Positions 1-10,985 of a DNA stretch of 64,000 nucleotides are shown here, in pieces; position 1 is the stretch's first letter, and each line of letters opens with the position of its first letter. The DNA comes from Thioalkalivibrio nitratireducens DSM 14787 (GTDB taxonomy: Bacteria; Pseudomonadota; Gammaproteobacteria; Ectothiorhodospirales; Ectothiorhodospiraceae). The translations under genes and the position numbers were made by a program. The DNA lies in the NCBI RefSeq assembly GCF_000321415.2, contig NC_019902.2, positions 1,426,001 through 1,490,000 of the forward strand, in the 5' to 3' direction. The notes under the pieces were generated by a model, which was given only the letters and a program-made list of their open reading frames with translations, made no database searches and was not told where the DNA came from.

Positions 1-123
1 CCTGTGCACGCAGTGGGTGCTGGCATCCCCGTCCCGGTGTCGGGGCTACCCGCAGCGTGTCCGCCAACGAGTCCTGGAGCGCGGCCGGCCGTGTCGTGGA
101 CCTATACCAGTTCGCGCAGAGGC

Positions 124-239
124 GTAGGGCGGAAGAGGCCGAAGGCCGTCATCCGCCATTCCCACGCCGGGGTTGCCGCGGGCGCGCAGGGGCGCTCCGA
201 ACGCAGCACGGCGGATGACGCTGCGCTCTTCCGCCCTAC
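124..239. repeat. REP/BIME-like inverted repeat, copy 1
   Basis: Two arms face each other. The left arm begins GTAGGGCGGAAGAGGCCGAA and the right arm ends TTCCGCCCTAC, each containing GCGGATGACG or its complement, around a variable GC-rich centre of about 45 bases. The same arms recur at 10302, 45098 and 50686 in this window, so this is a dispersed family and not a one-off hairpin. It lies just downstream of the mutS stop codon, where such elements often act as mRNA 3'-end stabilisers or weak terminators. Confidence 0.75.
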
Positions 240-267
240 ACGTCGCCCCGAGAGAAGCCGTGCGGTT

Positions 268-2850
268 TCACGTTAACAGTTCGCGCAGACGGTAGAGCGC
301 GTCCAGCGCTTCGCGCGGGGTCAACCGGTCCGGATCCAGCGCTTCGAGCGCCTCGACCACGGCGTCTGCCGGCCCGGGCTCGGCGATCGCGGGCGACGGG
401 GCGAACAACGCGAGCTGGGTCGGGTCGGCCGCCGCCAGTGCCCTGGATTCCAGCTCCGCGAGGTGCTGGCGGGCGCGCTTGAGCACCGACGCGGGTACCC
501 CGGCGAGGGCCGCCACCTGCAGGCCATAGCTCTGGTTCGCCGGTCCCTCCTGAACCTGATGCAGGAAGACCACCGTGTCGCGGTGCTCGATCGCATCGGT
601 GTGCACGTTCGCCACACCGCGCTCGCGCTCGGCGAGCGTCGTGAGCTCGAAGTAATGCGTCGCGAACAGTGTCATCGACCGATTCTGCCGGGCCAGGCGC
701 TCGGCGCATGCCAGCGCCAGCGCGAGGCCGTCGAAGGTGCTGGTGCCGCGGCCGATCTCGTCCATCAGGACCAGGCTTTCCGGCCCGGCGTTGTTCAGGA
801 TGTTGGCCGCCTCGGTCATTTCCACCATGAAAGTGGAGCGACCGGAGGTTAGATCGTCGGAGGCGCCGATCCGGGTGAAGATGCGGTCCACCGGCCCGAT
901 CCGCGCGGCCCGGGCAGGCACGAAACTGCCGATGCAGGCCAGGATCACGATCAGCGCGGCTTGGCGCATGTAGGTCGACTTGCCGCCCATGTTGGGTCCG
1001 GTGATCACCAGCAGACGCCGCGACTCCGGATCCAGCCGCAGGTCGTTGGGTACGAACGGGTCTTGCCGTGCCGACTCCACCACCGGGTGTCGCCCCGCTT
1101 CGATCACGATGCCCGGCTCGTCGCTGATCTCGGGACAGACCCAGTCCCGGCGCACGGCATTCTCGGCGAGCGCACAGAACGCGTCGAGTTCAGCGAGCGC
1201 ATCGGCAACAGCGCGCAGCGAATCGATCTCCCGCTGCAGATCCTCGAGCAGCCGTTCGTACAACTCGCGTTCCAGGCTCAGCGCGCGATCCCGGGCCGAG
1301 AGGATCTCGTCCTCGAACTGCTTGAGTTCCTCGGTGGTGTAGCGTTCGGCGTTCTTCAGCGTCTGGCGCCGCATGAAGCGTGCCGGTACCCGTTCGGACA
1401 GACTGCGCGGCACCTCGATGTAGTAGCCGTGGACGCGGTTGTACGCCACTTTCATCTGGGCGAGGCCCGTCGCCTCGCGCTCCCGCGCCTCGATCGCACG
1501 CAGAAAGCGGTCGGCGTCTGCCTGCATGCCGCGCAGGCGATCCAGTTCCGGGTCGAACCCAGGGCGGATGACCCCGCCGTCGCTGACCCGTAGTGGCGGC
1601 TGTTCCTCCAGCGCCCGGCGCAGCAACTCCGCAAGCGCCGCCCGCGGCTGCAGCCGTTCGCGGATCCCGTTCAGCACCGACGGCGGCAGATCCCCCGGTA
1701 AGGTCTGATGCAGTGCGGGCAGGCGTTCGAGACTGACCAGAAGCGCGACCAGATCGCGCGGGCGCGCCGTGCTGAGCGCGATGCGGCTGACGATGCGTTC
1801 GCAGTCGGCGACCCCTGCCAGCAGCTGGCGCAGGTCCCGGTACCCGCCGCCGTCGATGAGTTCGCGCACCACCGCGTGCCGTTCGCGGATCCGCGCGCGT
1901 TCCCGCAACGGCTGGCCCAGCCAGCGCCCGAGCAGTCGTGCCCCCATAGCGGTGCGCGTGCAGTCCAGGAGTGCAAGCAGACTGCCGGTGCGCTGCCCGG
2001 AGAGGGTGCGGGTCAGTTCGAGATTCTGGCGCGTGGCGGGGTCCATCTCCACCGTGGCCGCGCGCGATTCGCGGCTCAGCCCGGTGATGTGGCCCAGCTC
2101 GCCGCGGTAGCGTGTCTGCACGTAGGCGAGCAGGGCACCAGCCGCTGCCAGCGCCAGTGGCAGGTCGTCGCAGCCAAATCCGGCAAGATCCCGGGTCCGG
2201 AAATGCGCGGTCAGCACGCGGGTTGCGGAGACCGGGTCGAAATGCCACTCCGGCAGCGTCTGGCTGCCGGGAACCCGATCGGCGAAACCTTCGGGAACCA
2301 GGCATTCCACCGGGCTCAGCCGAGCCAGTTCGGCCTGTAATGCCGCCTCGTCCGCAACCTCCAGCACGCTGAAGTGCCCGCTGGCGAACTCCAGGATCGC
2401 AACACCCGCGGGTCCGAAGCACCCCTCTGCAGGGTGGGGGCTTACGGCGACGATGAGATTGAGCTCGCGCGCGTCCAGCAGCGCCTCTTCCGCGAGGGTA
2501 CCCGGAGTCACGATCCGGACGACCTCTCGCTGCATGGGTCCCTTGCCAGCCCCCGGTTCCCCGGTCTGCTCGCAGATGGCGACCGCGAGTCCCTTTTTCA
2601 TCAGTCGCGCGAGGTAGCTTTCCAGGGTGTGCACCGGAATCCCAGCCATCGGGATCGGCCGTCCGGCGGATTCGCCGCGCCGGGTCAGAGTGATGTCCAG
2701 CAGTTCCGATGCCCGCTGGGCGTCCTCGTAGAACAACTCGTAGAAATCGCCCATGCGGTACAGCAGCAGCGTATCCGGATACTCTGCCTTGATGCGCAGG
2801 TACTGCTGCATCATCGGGGTGTGGGCGGTCAAAGGATCTGGATCGGTCAC
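268..2850 (-). CDS. mutS: DNA mismatch repair protein MutS
   Basis: MutS binds mismatches and small loops and, with MutL, starts strand-directed repair in the cytoplasm. The 860-residue product matches the usual length (about 850). The N-terminal mismatch-binding signature GDFYELF is present, and the C-terminal ABC ATPase has Walker A ([11 protein letters not shown]) and Walker B with the MutS signature ([13 protein letters not shown]). A GTG start at 2850 is chosen because it gives [16 protein letters not shown], which lines up with the normal N-terminus. The open frame runs on to 3264, but that extra part is not MutS-like. The gene points away from pncC-recA and has a REP-like element after its stop codon. 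Confidence 0.97.
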   Translation of the reverse strand: MTDPDPLTAHTPMMQQYLRIKAEYPDTLLLYRMGDFYELFYEDAQRASELLDITLTRRGESAGRPIPMAGIPVHTLESYLARLMKKGLAVAICEQTGEPGAGKGPMQREVVRIVTPGTLAEEALLDARELNLIVAVSPHPAEGCFGPAGVAILEFASGHFSVLEVADEAALQAELARLSPVECLVPEGFADRVPGSQTLPEWHFDPVSATRVLTAHFRTRDLAGFGCDDLPLALAAAGALLAYVQTRYRGELGHITGLSRESRAATVEMDPATRQNLELTRTLSGQRTGSLLALLDCTRTAMGARLLGRWLGQPLRERARIRERHAVVRELIDGGGYRDLRQLLAGVADCERIVSRIALSTARPRDLVALLVSLERLPALHQTLPGDLPPSVLNGIRERLQPRAALAELLRRALEEQPPLRVSDGGVIRPGFDPELDRLRGMQADADRFLRAIEAREREATGLAQMKVAYNRVHGYYIEVPRSLSERVPARFMRRQTLKNAERYTTEELKQFEDEILSARDRALSLERELYERLLEDLQREIDSLRAVADALAELDAFCALAENAVRRDWVCPEISDEPGIVIEAGRHPVVESARQDPFVPNDLRLDPESRRLLVITGPNMGGKSTYMRQAALIVILACIGSFVPARAARIGPVDRIFTRIGASDDLTSGRSTFMVEMTEAANILNNAGPESLVLMDEIGRGTSTFDGLALALACAERLARQNRSMTLFATHYFELTTLAERERGVANVHTDAIEHRDTVVFLHQVQEGPANQSYGLQVAALAGVPASVLKRARQHLAELESRALAAADPTQLALFAPSPAIAEPGPADAVVEALEALDPDRLTPREALDALYRLRELLT

Positions 2851-3309
2851 GTCGGGGCTCGCCTGTGAACGCGCGCGGGCGCGCTGCGCGGCCCGCGCCT
2901 GGTCGCTGTCACGCCGCGGTGCGGCGGTTCGTCGCCGGGTCAGGTGCCCGCCATGGCGCCACACCCTGCCGGGCCTGCATCGGCCGTGTGCACGCATGAT
3001 AGCCGCAAGCGGTTCCGGGTTCGCGCGCTGGATGCCACATGGCCCGGCCGGGGCAGCGAGCGACAGGGTTTCGATGGATGGGCATTGGTCGTGTGAAAGG
3101 GCTGCGCGCGCGGTCTTGGCCCCTTCCATTGGCGGGGAAGGCCCAATGGCCCGGCGTTGAGGTTCATGGTTTCGTTCGGTACCGTTCCGTAGACATTGCC
3201 CCAGCGGGCATTGCCAGGATGTCGCCCGGTACCTGCCGGGGAACGGCACAAATGCCATCGACACCGGTTCGGGGCAGCGCGCGCGTCGCTATAGCGCAGG
3301 GAGGGGTGG
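2851..3309. other. mutS/pncC divergent intergenic region, no gene seen
   Basis: This 459-base gap separates the divergent mutS and pncC starts. Reading frames continue through it (for example the mutS frame to 3264), but they are low-complexity, Arg/Pro-rich and unlike known proteins. Promoters for both genes must lie here, though I see no convincing sigma70 boxes. Confidence 0.5.
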
Positions 3310-3804
3310 ATGTCGGATGCGGTAACGGAGGTTGCTTCGGCGCTCGCGCGGCAGTTGCAGGCGCGCGGCCTGCGGCTGTGTACGGCGGAGTCCTGCACCG
3401 GCGGCGGGATAGCCGCTGCGCTGACCGATCTCGCCGGCAGCTCGGCGTGGTTCGAGTGCGGCTGGGTGACCTACAGCAACGCCTCGAAGATGCAGCTGCT
3501 CGGTGTCGACCCAGAACTGCTGGAACGCTGGGGTGCGGTGAGCGAGTCCGTGGCGGCTGCCATGTGCGCCGGCGCTCTGGAGCGCAGCGCGGCGGATGTC
3601 GCCGTGTCGGTGACCGGGATTGCCGGCCCGGGCGGCGGTACGCCGGAGAAGCCTGTCGGTCTGGTCTGGTTCGGCTGGATGCGCCGGGGTGGCGAACCGC
3701 GTACCGGATCCCGCGTCTTCCCCGGCGACCGCGCCACAGTGCGGGATGCGGCGGCAGTCTGGGCCCTGCGGCAGTTGCGGGAGCACGAGTTGGCAAGGGA
3801 GTGA
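3310..3804 (+). CDS. pncC: CinA C-terminal family nicotinamide-nucleotide amidohydrolase
   Basis: This 164-residue protein is the stand-alone amidohydrolase (PncC/YgaD) form of the CinA C-terminal domain, which deamidates NMN to nicotinate mononucleotide in pyridine-nucleotide recycling. The family signature TAESCTGGG lies near residue 25 and [19 protein letters not shown] near residue 100. A strong ribosome site (AGGGAGGGG) precedes the ATG. The N-terminal molybdopterin-binding-like domain of full CinA is absent, as is usual in gammaproteobacteria. Its place just upstream of recA is a conserved gammaproteobacterial arrangement. Confidence 0.95.
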   Translation: MSDAVTEVASALARQLQARGLRLCTAESCTGGGIAAALTDLAGSSAWFECGWVTYSNASKMQLLGVDPELLERWGAVSESVAAAMCAGALERSAADVAVSVTGIAGPGGGTPEKPVGLVWFGWMRRGGEPRTGSRVFPGDRATVRDAAAVWALRQLREHELARE

Positions 3805-4183
3805 TTCGGCGCGTCAGCGTGAAAACGCAGCCACCGAAGAACGTAGCCACCGAAGAACACGCACATCACGGAAGACGTAGGGTGTTCAACGACCTTTCGG
3901 TGTGTTCCCGTGTTCGACTCGGGCGCGTTTTATCCTTCGGGTGCCTCGCGCCCGAGCGTTGCGTGTAAACGGCGGACGACGGTCTTCGGCCCTACCCAGC
4001 CTACGCTGGGTTCACGGTCGTGCTGGTAGCCGGGCGCCATGGAAGGCCACGTAAGCATCGGGCAGCGCGCTCCATCGGCCGCCTGCGTTTGCCGCGGTCG
4101 CGGGCCGGCTGTTTGGGCTGGGATTGGCGGTTGTGGGATACTCGGACGCCGTCGGAACGACCGCATTCACCATGGAGGACGCA
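3805..4183. other. pncC-recA intergenic region with a short direct repeat and a decayed REP arm
   Basis: No gene is visible in these 379 bases. An imperfect direct repeat of about 16 bases (AGCCACCGAAGAAC twice) lies at about 3829-3862. Near 3971-4005 the stretch GGCGGACGACGGTCTTCGGCC followed by CTACC resembles one decayed arm of the REP-like family. The recA promoter must be here. I looked for a LexA-type SOS box (CTGT-N8-ACAG) and did not find a convincing one. Confidence 0.45.
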
Positions 4184-5215
4184 GTGGACGAGAATCGCAA
4201 GAAGGCACTTGCCGCCGCGCTGGGGCAGATCGAACGGCAGTTCGGCAAGGGTGCCGTGATGCGCATGGGTGATGGCACCGCAGTGCGCGATGTCGAGGTC
4301 ATTTCCACTGGCTCCCTCGCGCTGGATGTGGCGCTGGGTATCGGCGGTCTGCCGCGCGGGCGCGTGGTCGAGGTCTATGGCCCCGAGTCGTCGGGCAAGA
4401 CCACGCTGACGCTCCAAGTCGTGGCCGAGTGCCAGAAACTCGGTGGTACCGCCGCGTTTATCGACGCCGAACACGCGCTCGACCCCGGCTATGCACAGAA
4501 ACTGGGGGTGAAGGTCGATGAACTGCTGATCTCGCAGCCGGATACCGGCGAGCAGGCGCTGGAGATTGCGGACATGCTGGTGCGCAGCGGTGCGGTCGAC
4601 CTGGTGGTGGTCGACTCGGTCGCGGCGCTGACCCCGAAGGCGGAAATCGAGGGCGAAATGGGGGACGCCCACGTCGGTCTGCAGGCCCGGCTGATGTCGC
4701 AGGCGCTGCGCAAGCTCACCGCCAACATCAAGCGGTCCAACACCCTGGTCGTGTTCATCAACCAGATCCGCATGAAGATCGGTGTGATGTTCGGCAATCC
4801 CGAGACGACCACCGGCGGTAATGCGCTGAAGTTCTATTCCTCGGTCCGCATGGACATCCGGCGTATCGGTGCCATCAAGCGCGGCGACGAGGTGGTCGGC
4901 AACGAGACTCGTGTGAAGGTGGTCAAGAACAAGATGGCGCCGCCGTTCAAGGAGGCATTTTTCGAGATCCTCTACGGCGAGGGCATCTCGCGCCTCGGCG
5001 AGGTCATCGAACTGGGGGTCAAGGAGGGCCTGGTCGACAAGGCAGGCGCCTGGTACAGCTACAAGGGTGAGCGGATCGGGCAGGGCAAGGAGAACGCCCG
5101 GCAATTCCTGAAGGAACATCCCGAAATGGCGAACGAGATCGAACAGGCTCTTCGAGAGCGCTATCTCCCGGACCGTTCGCATGCGCAGGCCGAAGCCGAA
5201 ACCGCCGAGGGATGA
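4184..5215 (+). CDS. recA: Recombinase RecA
   Basis: RecA forms filaments on single-stranded DNA, catalyses strand exchange and triggers LexA autocleavage. The 343-residue product carries Walker [10 protein letters not shown] (about residue 67), the Walker B region [12 protein letters not shown], the L2-region [20 protein letters not shown] and the usual acidic tail. I take the GTG at 4184 as the start because GGAGG sits 5 bases upstream and the protein then begins [17 protein letters not shown], the standard N-terminus. ATGs at 4124 and 4172 would add non-conserved residues. It is followed by an overlapping recX. Confidence 0.97.
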   Translation: MDENRKKALAAALGQIERQFGKGAVMRMGDGTAVRDVEVISTGSLALDVALGIGGLPRGRVVEVYGPESSGKTTLTLQVVAECQKLGGTAAFIDAEHALDPGYAQKLGVKVDELLISQPDTGEQALEIADMLVRSGAVDLVVVDSVAALTPKAEIEGEMGDAHVGLQARLMSQALRKLTANIKRSNTLVVFINQIRMKIGVMFGNPETTTGGNALKFYSSVRMDIRRIGAIKRGDEVVGNETRVKVVKNKMAPPFKEAFFEILYGEGISRLGEVIELGVKEGLVDKAGAWYSYKGERIGQGKENARQFLKEHPEMANEIEQALRERYLPDRSHAQAEAETAEG

Positions 5216-5672
5216 CCCGGACGACGCGCACGCCGCCGGGCTGAGGTTGCTGGCTCGGCGCGAGCATGGCGTGCTCGAACTGGCCCGGAAACTGCGGCAG
5301 CGGGGATTCACCGCCGAGGCGGCCGATGCCGGGGTTGAGCGCCTGGTCGCCGAGGGGTTGCTGAGCGAGCGACGCTTCGCCGAGGCGCTGGCGCGCCACC
5401 GCATGGCGCAGGGTTACGGGGAATCGCGCATCCGTGCCGAACTGGCCCAGCACGGAATCGAAGCGGCCGACATCGGCCACGCGATCGGGGAGCTGGAGGT
5501 AGACTGGGTGGCCCGGGCCATGGATCAGGCGCGGCGTCATTTCGGCCTGCCGCCGGATACTTCCGACGATCGCCAGCGCGTTCTGCGCCATTTGCTGCAG
5601 CGCGGTTTTGCGATGGCCACGGCGAAAGCAGGGCTCGCCAGATGGCGGGAAAACGAGCATTCTTCGGGGTGA
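5181..5672 (+). CDS. recX: Regulatory protein RecX
   Basis: RecX caps or destabilises RecA filaments. The 163-residue protein shows the tandem three-helix repeats of the family: [16 protein letters not shown] and the following GF-x-AEAA-x5[19 protein letters not shown] stretch, then a second repeat ending in [15 protein letters not shown]. The ATG at 5181 makes it overlap the recA 3' end by 35 bases, implying co-transcription and coupled translation. No better start is available downstream before the first conserved helix. Confidence 0.93.
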   Translation: MRRPKPKPPRDDPDDAHAAGLRLLARREHGVLELARKLRQRGFTAEAADAGVERLVAEGLLSERRFAEALARHRMAQGYGESRIRAELAQHGIEAADIGHAIGELEVDWVARAMDQARRHFGLPPDTSDDRQRVLRHLLQRGFAMATAKAGLARWRENEHSSG

Positions 5673-5737
5673 AATCTGCGCAAGTGTTGCATACGCGTGG
5701 TACTCTGTGCGTTTCCGCAACACACGCACCCGATTTT

Positions 5738-8353
<2,616 letters not shown>

Positions 8354-8484
8354 CTGAACGGCCTGCTCGTGGCGCGGCTGCGGGTCCCGGTCCGGCGGTT
8401 TTTTCATGGCTGGGTAATATTTAAAAAGATTTACTCGAACACACGGTTGTCTACCTTGCGTCGAACTGGAATCGAGAACGCCTC

Positions 8485-9726
8485 ATGTCCCTGCTGGTTC
8501 TGAAATTTGGCGGTACTTCGGTCGGAACGCCGGAGCGTATCCGCAACGTCGCCGAACGCGCGCTGCGTCTGCGCGGCGAGGGCCATTCGCTCGTCGTGGT
8601 GGTATCCGCGATGAGCGGCGAGACCGATCGCCTGCTGGGTCTTGCGCACGAACTCCAGCCCCGTGCAGAGGGGAGGGAACTGGACGTGCTGCTGTCCACA
8701 GGCGAACAGGTGACGATCGCGTTGCTTTCGATGGCGCTGGAGGCGTACGGCTGCCCTGCACGTTCCTATACCGGAGGGCAGGTGCGTATCTTGACCGACA
8801 GCGCTCATAATAAGGCGCGCATCCGCAGCATCGACGACAGCCGCATCCGCGGCGATCTCGAAGCCGGGCGCGTGGTCGTGGTGGCGGGATTCCAGGGTAT
8901 CAGCGAGGAAGGCGCGATCACCACGCTGGGACGTGGTGGATCCGATACCACCGCGGTAGCGCTGGCGTCGGCACTGAAGGCGGATGAATGCCGGATTTAT
9001 ACGGACGTCGACGGTGTCTATACAACGGACCCGAGGGTCGTGAAGCGTGCGCGGCGGCTGGAGCGGATCACCTTCGAGGAGATGCTCGAGATGGCCAGCC
9101 TTGGTTCCAAGGTGCTGCAGATCCGCGCGGTGGAGTTTGCCGGTAAATACAATGTACCCCTACGGGTATTGTCCTCGTTCGAGGAAGGCCCGGGGACGCT
9201 CATCACAACGGAGGAAGGCCGCGTGGAGCAGGCGCTGGTGGCAGGTATCGCGTTCAACCAGAACGAGGCGCAGCTGACGATTCAGGGGGTGCCGGACCAG
9301 CCGGGCGTTGCCTACCGGATCCTCGGCCCGGTCGCGGACGCGAACATCGAAGTCGACATGATCGTGCAGAACGTTGGCGCCGACAACACCACCGACTTTA
9401 CCTTCACGGTGCACAGGAACGATTACGAGAAGGCACTGGGCATTCTGGAACGGGTTTCGAGCGAACTCGGTGCCCGCAACGTTGCCGGCGACACCAAGAT
9501 CGCGAAGGTCTCGGTGGTCGGCGTCGGGATGCGCTCTCATGCGGGTATTGCAAGCCGTATGTTCGAGGCGTTGGCCCGAGAGTCCATCAATATTCGGATG
9601 ATTTCCACATCCGAGATCAAGATCTCCGTGGTGGTGGACGAGAAATACCTGGAGCTGGGTGTCCGTACGTTGCACGATGCCTTTGAACTTGAGCAGGAAC
9701 CGACCGGTCAATCCACGGACCGGTAA
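8485..9726 (+). CDS. lysC: Aspartate kinase (lysine/threonine-branch aspartokinase)
   Basis: This enzyme phosphorylates L-aspartate, the first step to lysine, threonine, methionine and diaminopimelate. The 413-residue protein has the N-terminal kinase signature [16 protein letters not shown], a second kinase block [16 protein letters not shown] (about residue 154) and two C-terminal ACT regulatory domains (from about residue 265). The single-function form with two ACT repeats is usually feedback-inhibited by lysine and/or threonine. An AT-rich patch at about 8408-8440 upstream, unusual in this GC-rich DNA, is a likely promoter region. csrA follows 67 bases later. Confidence 0.95.
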   Translation: MSLLVLKFGGTSVGTPERIRNVAERALRLRGEGHSLVVVVSAMSGETDRLLGLAHELQPRAEGRELDVLLSTGEQVTIALLSMALEAYGCPARSYTGGQVRILTDSAHNKARIRSIDDSRIRGDLEAGRVVVVAGFQGISEEGAITTLGRGGSDTTAVALASALKADECRIYTDVDGVYTTDPRVVKRARRLERITFEEMLEMASLGSKVLQIRAVEFAGKYNVPLRVLSSFEEGPGTLITTEEGRVEQALVAGIAFNQNEAQLTIQGVPDQPGVAYRILGPVADANIEVDMIVQNVGADNTTDFTFTVHRNDYEKALGILERVSSELGARNVAGDTKIAKVSVVGVGMRSHAGIASRMFEALARESINIRMISTSEIKISVVVDEKYLELGVRTLHDAFELEQEPTGQSTDR

Positions 9727-9793
9727 CAGCGCGAACAACGGCAAGCGGGCGACCGAAACCGTCCGACACGATACAGGCAGTCTGGAGAACAGC

Positions 9794-10015
9794 ATGCTTA
9801 TTTTGACTCGACGCGTGGGCGAGACCCTGATGATCGGAGAGCAGATCTCCGTGACGGTGTTGGGTGTCAAGGGCAATCAGGTTCGGATCGGGATCAACGC
9901 ACCGCAGGACGTAGCCGTCCACCGGGAGGAGATCTACGAGCGGATCCAGCGCGAAAGCCGCGGCGAAGGCGAAGAACCCTCCGCGTCCGACGACCCGAAG
10001 GCGAGTACCAACTGA
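9794..10015 (+). CDS. csrA: Carbon storage regulator CsrA
   Basis: CsrA is a dimeric RNA-binding post-transcriptional regulator that blocks ribosome sites at GGA motifs. The ATG at 9794 gives a 73-residue protein beginning [15 protein letters not shown], with the RNA-contacting VAVHREEIY segment intact. The frame is open back to 9659 but not CsrA-like there. The lysC-csrA-tRNA-Ser order is typical of gammaproteobacteria. A second, divergent CsrA paralogue lies less than 0.5 kb downstream. Confidence 0.96.
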   Translation: MLILTRRVGETLMIGEQISVTVLGVKGNQVRIGINAPQDVAVHREEIYERIQRESRGEGEEPSASDDPKASTN

Positions 10016-10082
10016 GCCTGCATGGCCCTGTGGGCCAGCGGATCCGGGCTACGGATTCCAGGTTCCGCCGGAAGCGGTTCAC

Positions 10083-10115
10083 GAGCGGAACCATCGGTTC
10101 CGCTCTTCCCATTTT
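10083..10115 (+). terminator. Hairpin terminator after csrA
   Basis: A perfect 10-bp stem (GAGCGGAACC, loop ATC, GGTTCCGCTC) ends at 10105 and is followed by TTCCCATTTTG. The stem is strong but the T-tract is interrupted, so efficiency is uncertain. It lies between the csrA stop codon and tRNA-Ser. Confidence 0.55.
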
Positions 10116-10146
10116 GCCCCCAACCCCGTATCCTTTGCCCCAGTTC

Positions 10147-10237
10147 GGAGAGATGGCCGAGTGGTCGAAGGCGCTCCCCTGCTAAGGGAGTATGGGTCAA
10201 AAGCCCATCGAGGGTTCGAATCCCTCTCTCTCCGCCA
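10147..10237 (+). tRNA. serX: tRNA-Ser (anticodon GCT)
   Basis: The cloverleaf can be drawn by eye. The acceptor stem is GGAGAGA/TCTCTCC, the anticodon stem is CTCCC/GGGAG with loop CTGCTAA, so the anticodon is GCT (10181-10183). There is a long class II variable arm (ATGGG...CCCAT), the T-arm GGGTTCGAATCCC, discriminator G and an encoded CCA. It reads AGC/AGU serine codons. tRNA-Ser after csrA is a conserved gammaproteobacterial location. The CRISPR/defence island begins directly after it. Confidence 0.96.
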
Positions 10238-10253
10238 TTATCTTCGAGAAATC

Positions 10254-10276
10254 AGGCACTTTCGAGTGCCTTTTTT
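10254..10276 (+). terminator. Rho-independent terminator of tRNA-Ser
   Basis: Stem AGGCACT, tetraloop TTCG, stem AGTGCCT, followed by a run of T to 10276. This is a textbook intrinsic terminator 16 bases after the tRNA. Confidence 0.9.
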
Positions 10277-10301
10277 GTCCCCTCAGTTTCACGGAATCGC
10301 C

Positions 10302-10412
10302 GGGCGGAAGAAGTCGAAGGATGCCATCCGCCATCTGGCGCCGGAGTTGTCGTGGGTGCCTCGGCGCCGCGACCGCCGCTCGGCGGACCACGCTGCGCCT
10401 TTCCGCCCTATA
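10302..10412. repeat. REP/BIME-like inverted repeat, copy 2 (diverged)
   Basis: The left arm GGGCGGAAGAAGTCGAAGGA and the right arm ending TTTCCGCCCTATAGG match the family at 124 and 45098 but carry several substitutions. It fills the space between the tRNA-Ser terminator and the 3' end of the second csrA. Confidence 0.65.
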
Positions 10413-10465
10413 GGATGTCGAGACGCGAACGTCGCGCTCTTTCATGTTCCAGATGACCGACCCCG

Positions 10466-10720
10466 TCATCGCGAAGATCGAGCTACCGGGCCCGGGGCAG
10501 GTCCTTGCGACCCGGCAGGCGCATCTGGTGGCTCAGGTGTCGGCGCCCCCTCGGGCGCGAGGTCGGCGGGATCCCGTACCAGTTCCTTGCGAAGCACCTT
10601 CACGTCTCGTGCTGCAGCGATACCAATCCGCACCTGGTTGTCCTTCACGGACAGCACGGTGAGATGAACCTGGTCCCCAATACGCAGGGTTTCGCCTGTG
10701 CGGCGGGTCTGGATGAACAT
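10466..10720 (-). CDS. Second CsrA-family RNA-binding protein
   Basis: This 84-residue paralogue reads [15 protein letters not shown] and [20 protein letters not shown], so the five-strand CsrA core is complete and the key arginine of the HREE-type loop is kept in altered context (LRKE in place of HREE). About 30 Pro/Ala/Gly-rich residues extend the C-terminus. I choose the ATG at 10720 because AGGAG lies 9 bases upstream. A GTG at 10726 is too close to that site. It is transcribed away from csm1 with about 265 bases between them, and its 3' end faces tRNA-Ser. RNA target preference may differ from the housekeeping CsrA upstream. Confidence 0.9.
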   Translation of the reverse strand: MFIQTRRTGETLRIGDQVHLTVLSVKDNQVRIGIAAARDVKVLRKELVRDPADLAPEGAPTPEPPDAPAGSQGPAPGPVARSSR

Positions 10721-10755
10721 GTTCACGCACTCCTTGCGTCAGTTTTGTTCCGGTA

Positions 10756-10784
10756 AGAATCGGACAGACACGCCAACAGGTCAA
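10756..10784 (-). promoter_or_regulatory. Candidate sigma70 promoter for the second csrA
   Basis: On the minus strand, TTGACC (10784-10779) is followed after 17 bases by GATTCT (10761-10756), about 35 bases from the start codon. The -35 box is good (5 of 6) but the -10 box is weak, so this is a tentative call. Confidence 0.35.
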
Positions 10785-10985
10785 TGCGGCGGCGCAGCGC
10801 CGCGTGCTTCGGGCGCGCGGGTGGCGTGGTCGGGCCGCGCCGCTACCCGAACCTGCATGGATTGACGGCGAGACTCCACGCGCGCCGCAAGCTTGCGAGG
10901 CTTGCCCCTCATGGTGCATTGATGCAAGGTGCCGAGGTCAGGGACGCGGGCTGGGACCGCTGGACCACTGGATGGGGGGAGGGAG

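Noticed and set aside
2851..3264. 138-residue N-terminal extension of MutS
   Set aside because: The extension is Arg/Pro-rich with no similarity, and MutS homology begins precisely at the GTG at 2850.
3805..4183. LexA (SOS) box upstream of recA
   Set aside because: No CTGT-N8-ACAG type palindrome was seen; SOS control cannot be claimed from this sequence.
8354..8410. Intrinsic terminator after alaS
   Set aside because: A T6 run is present (about 8399-8404) but the preceding GC-rich bases do not form a convincing stem.
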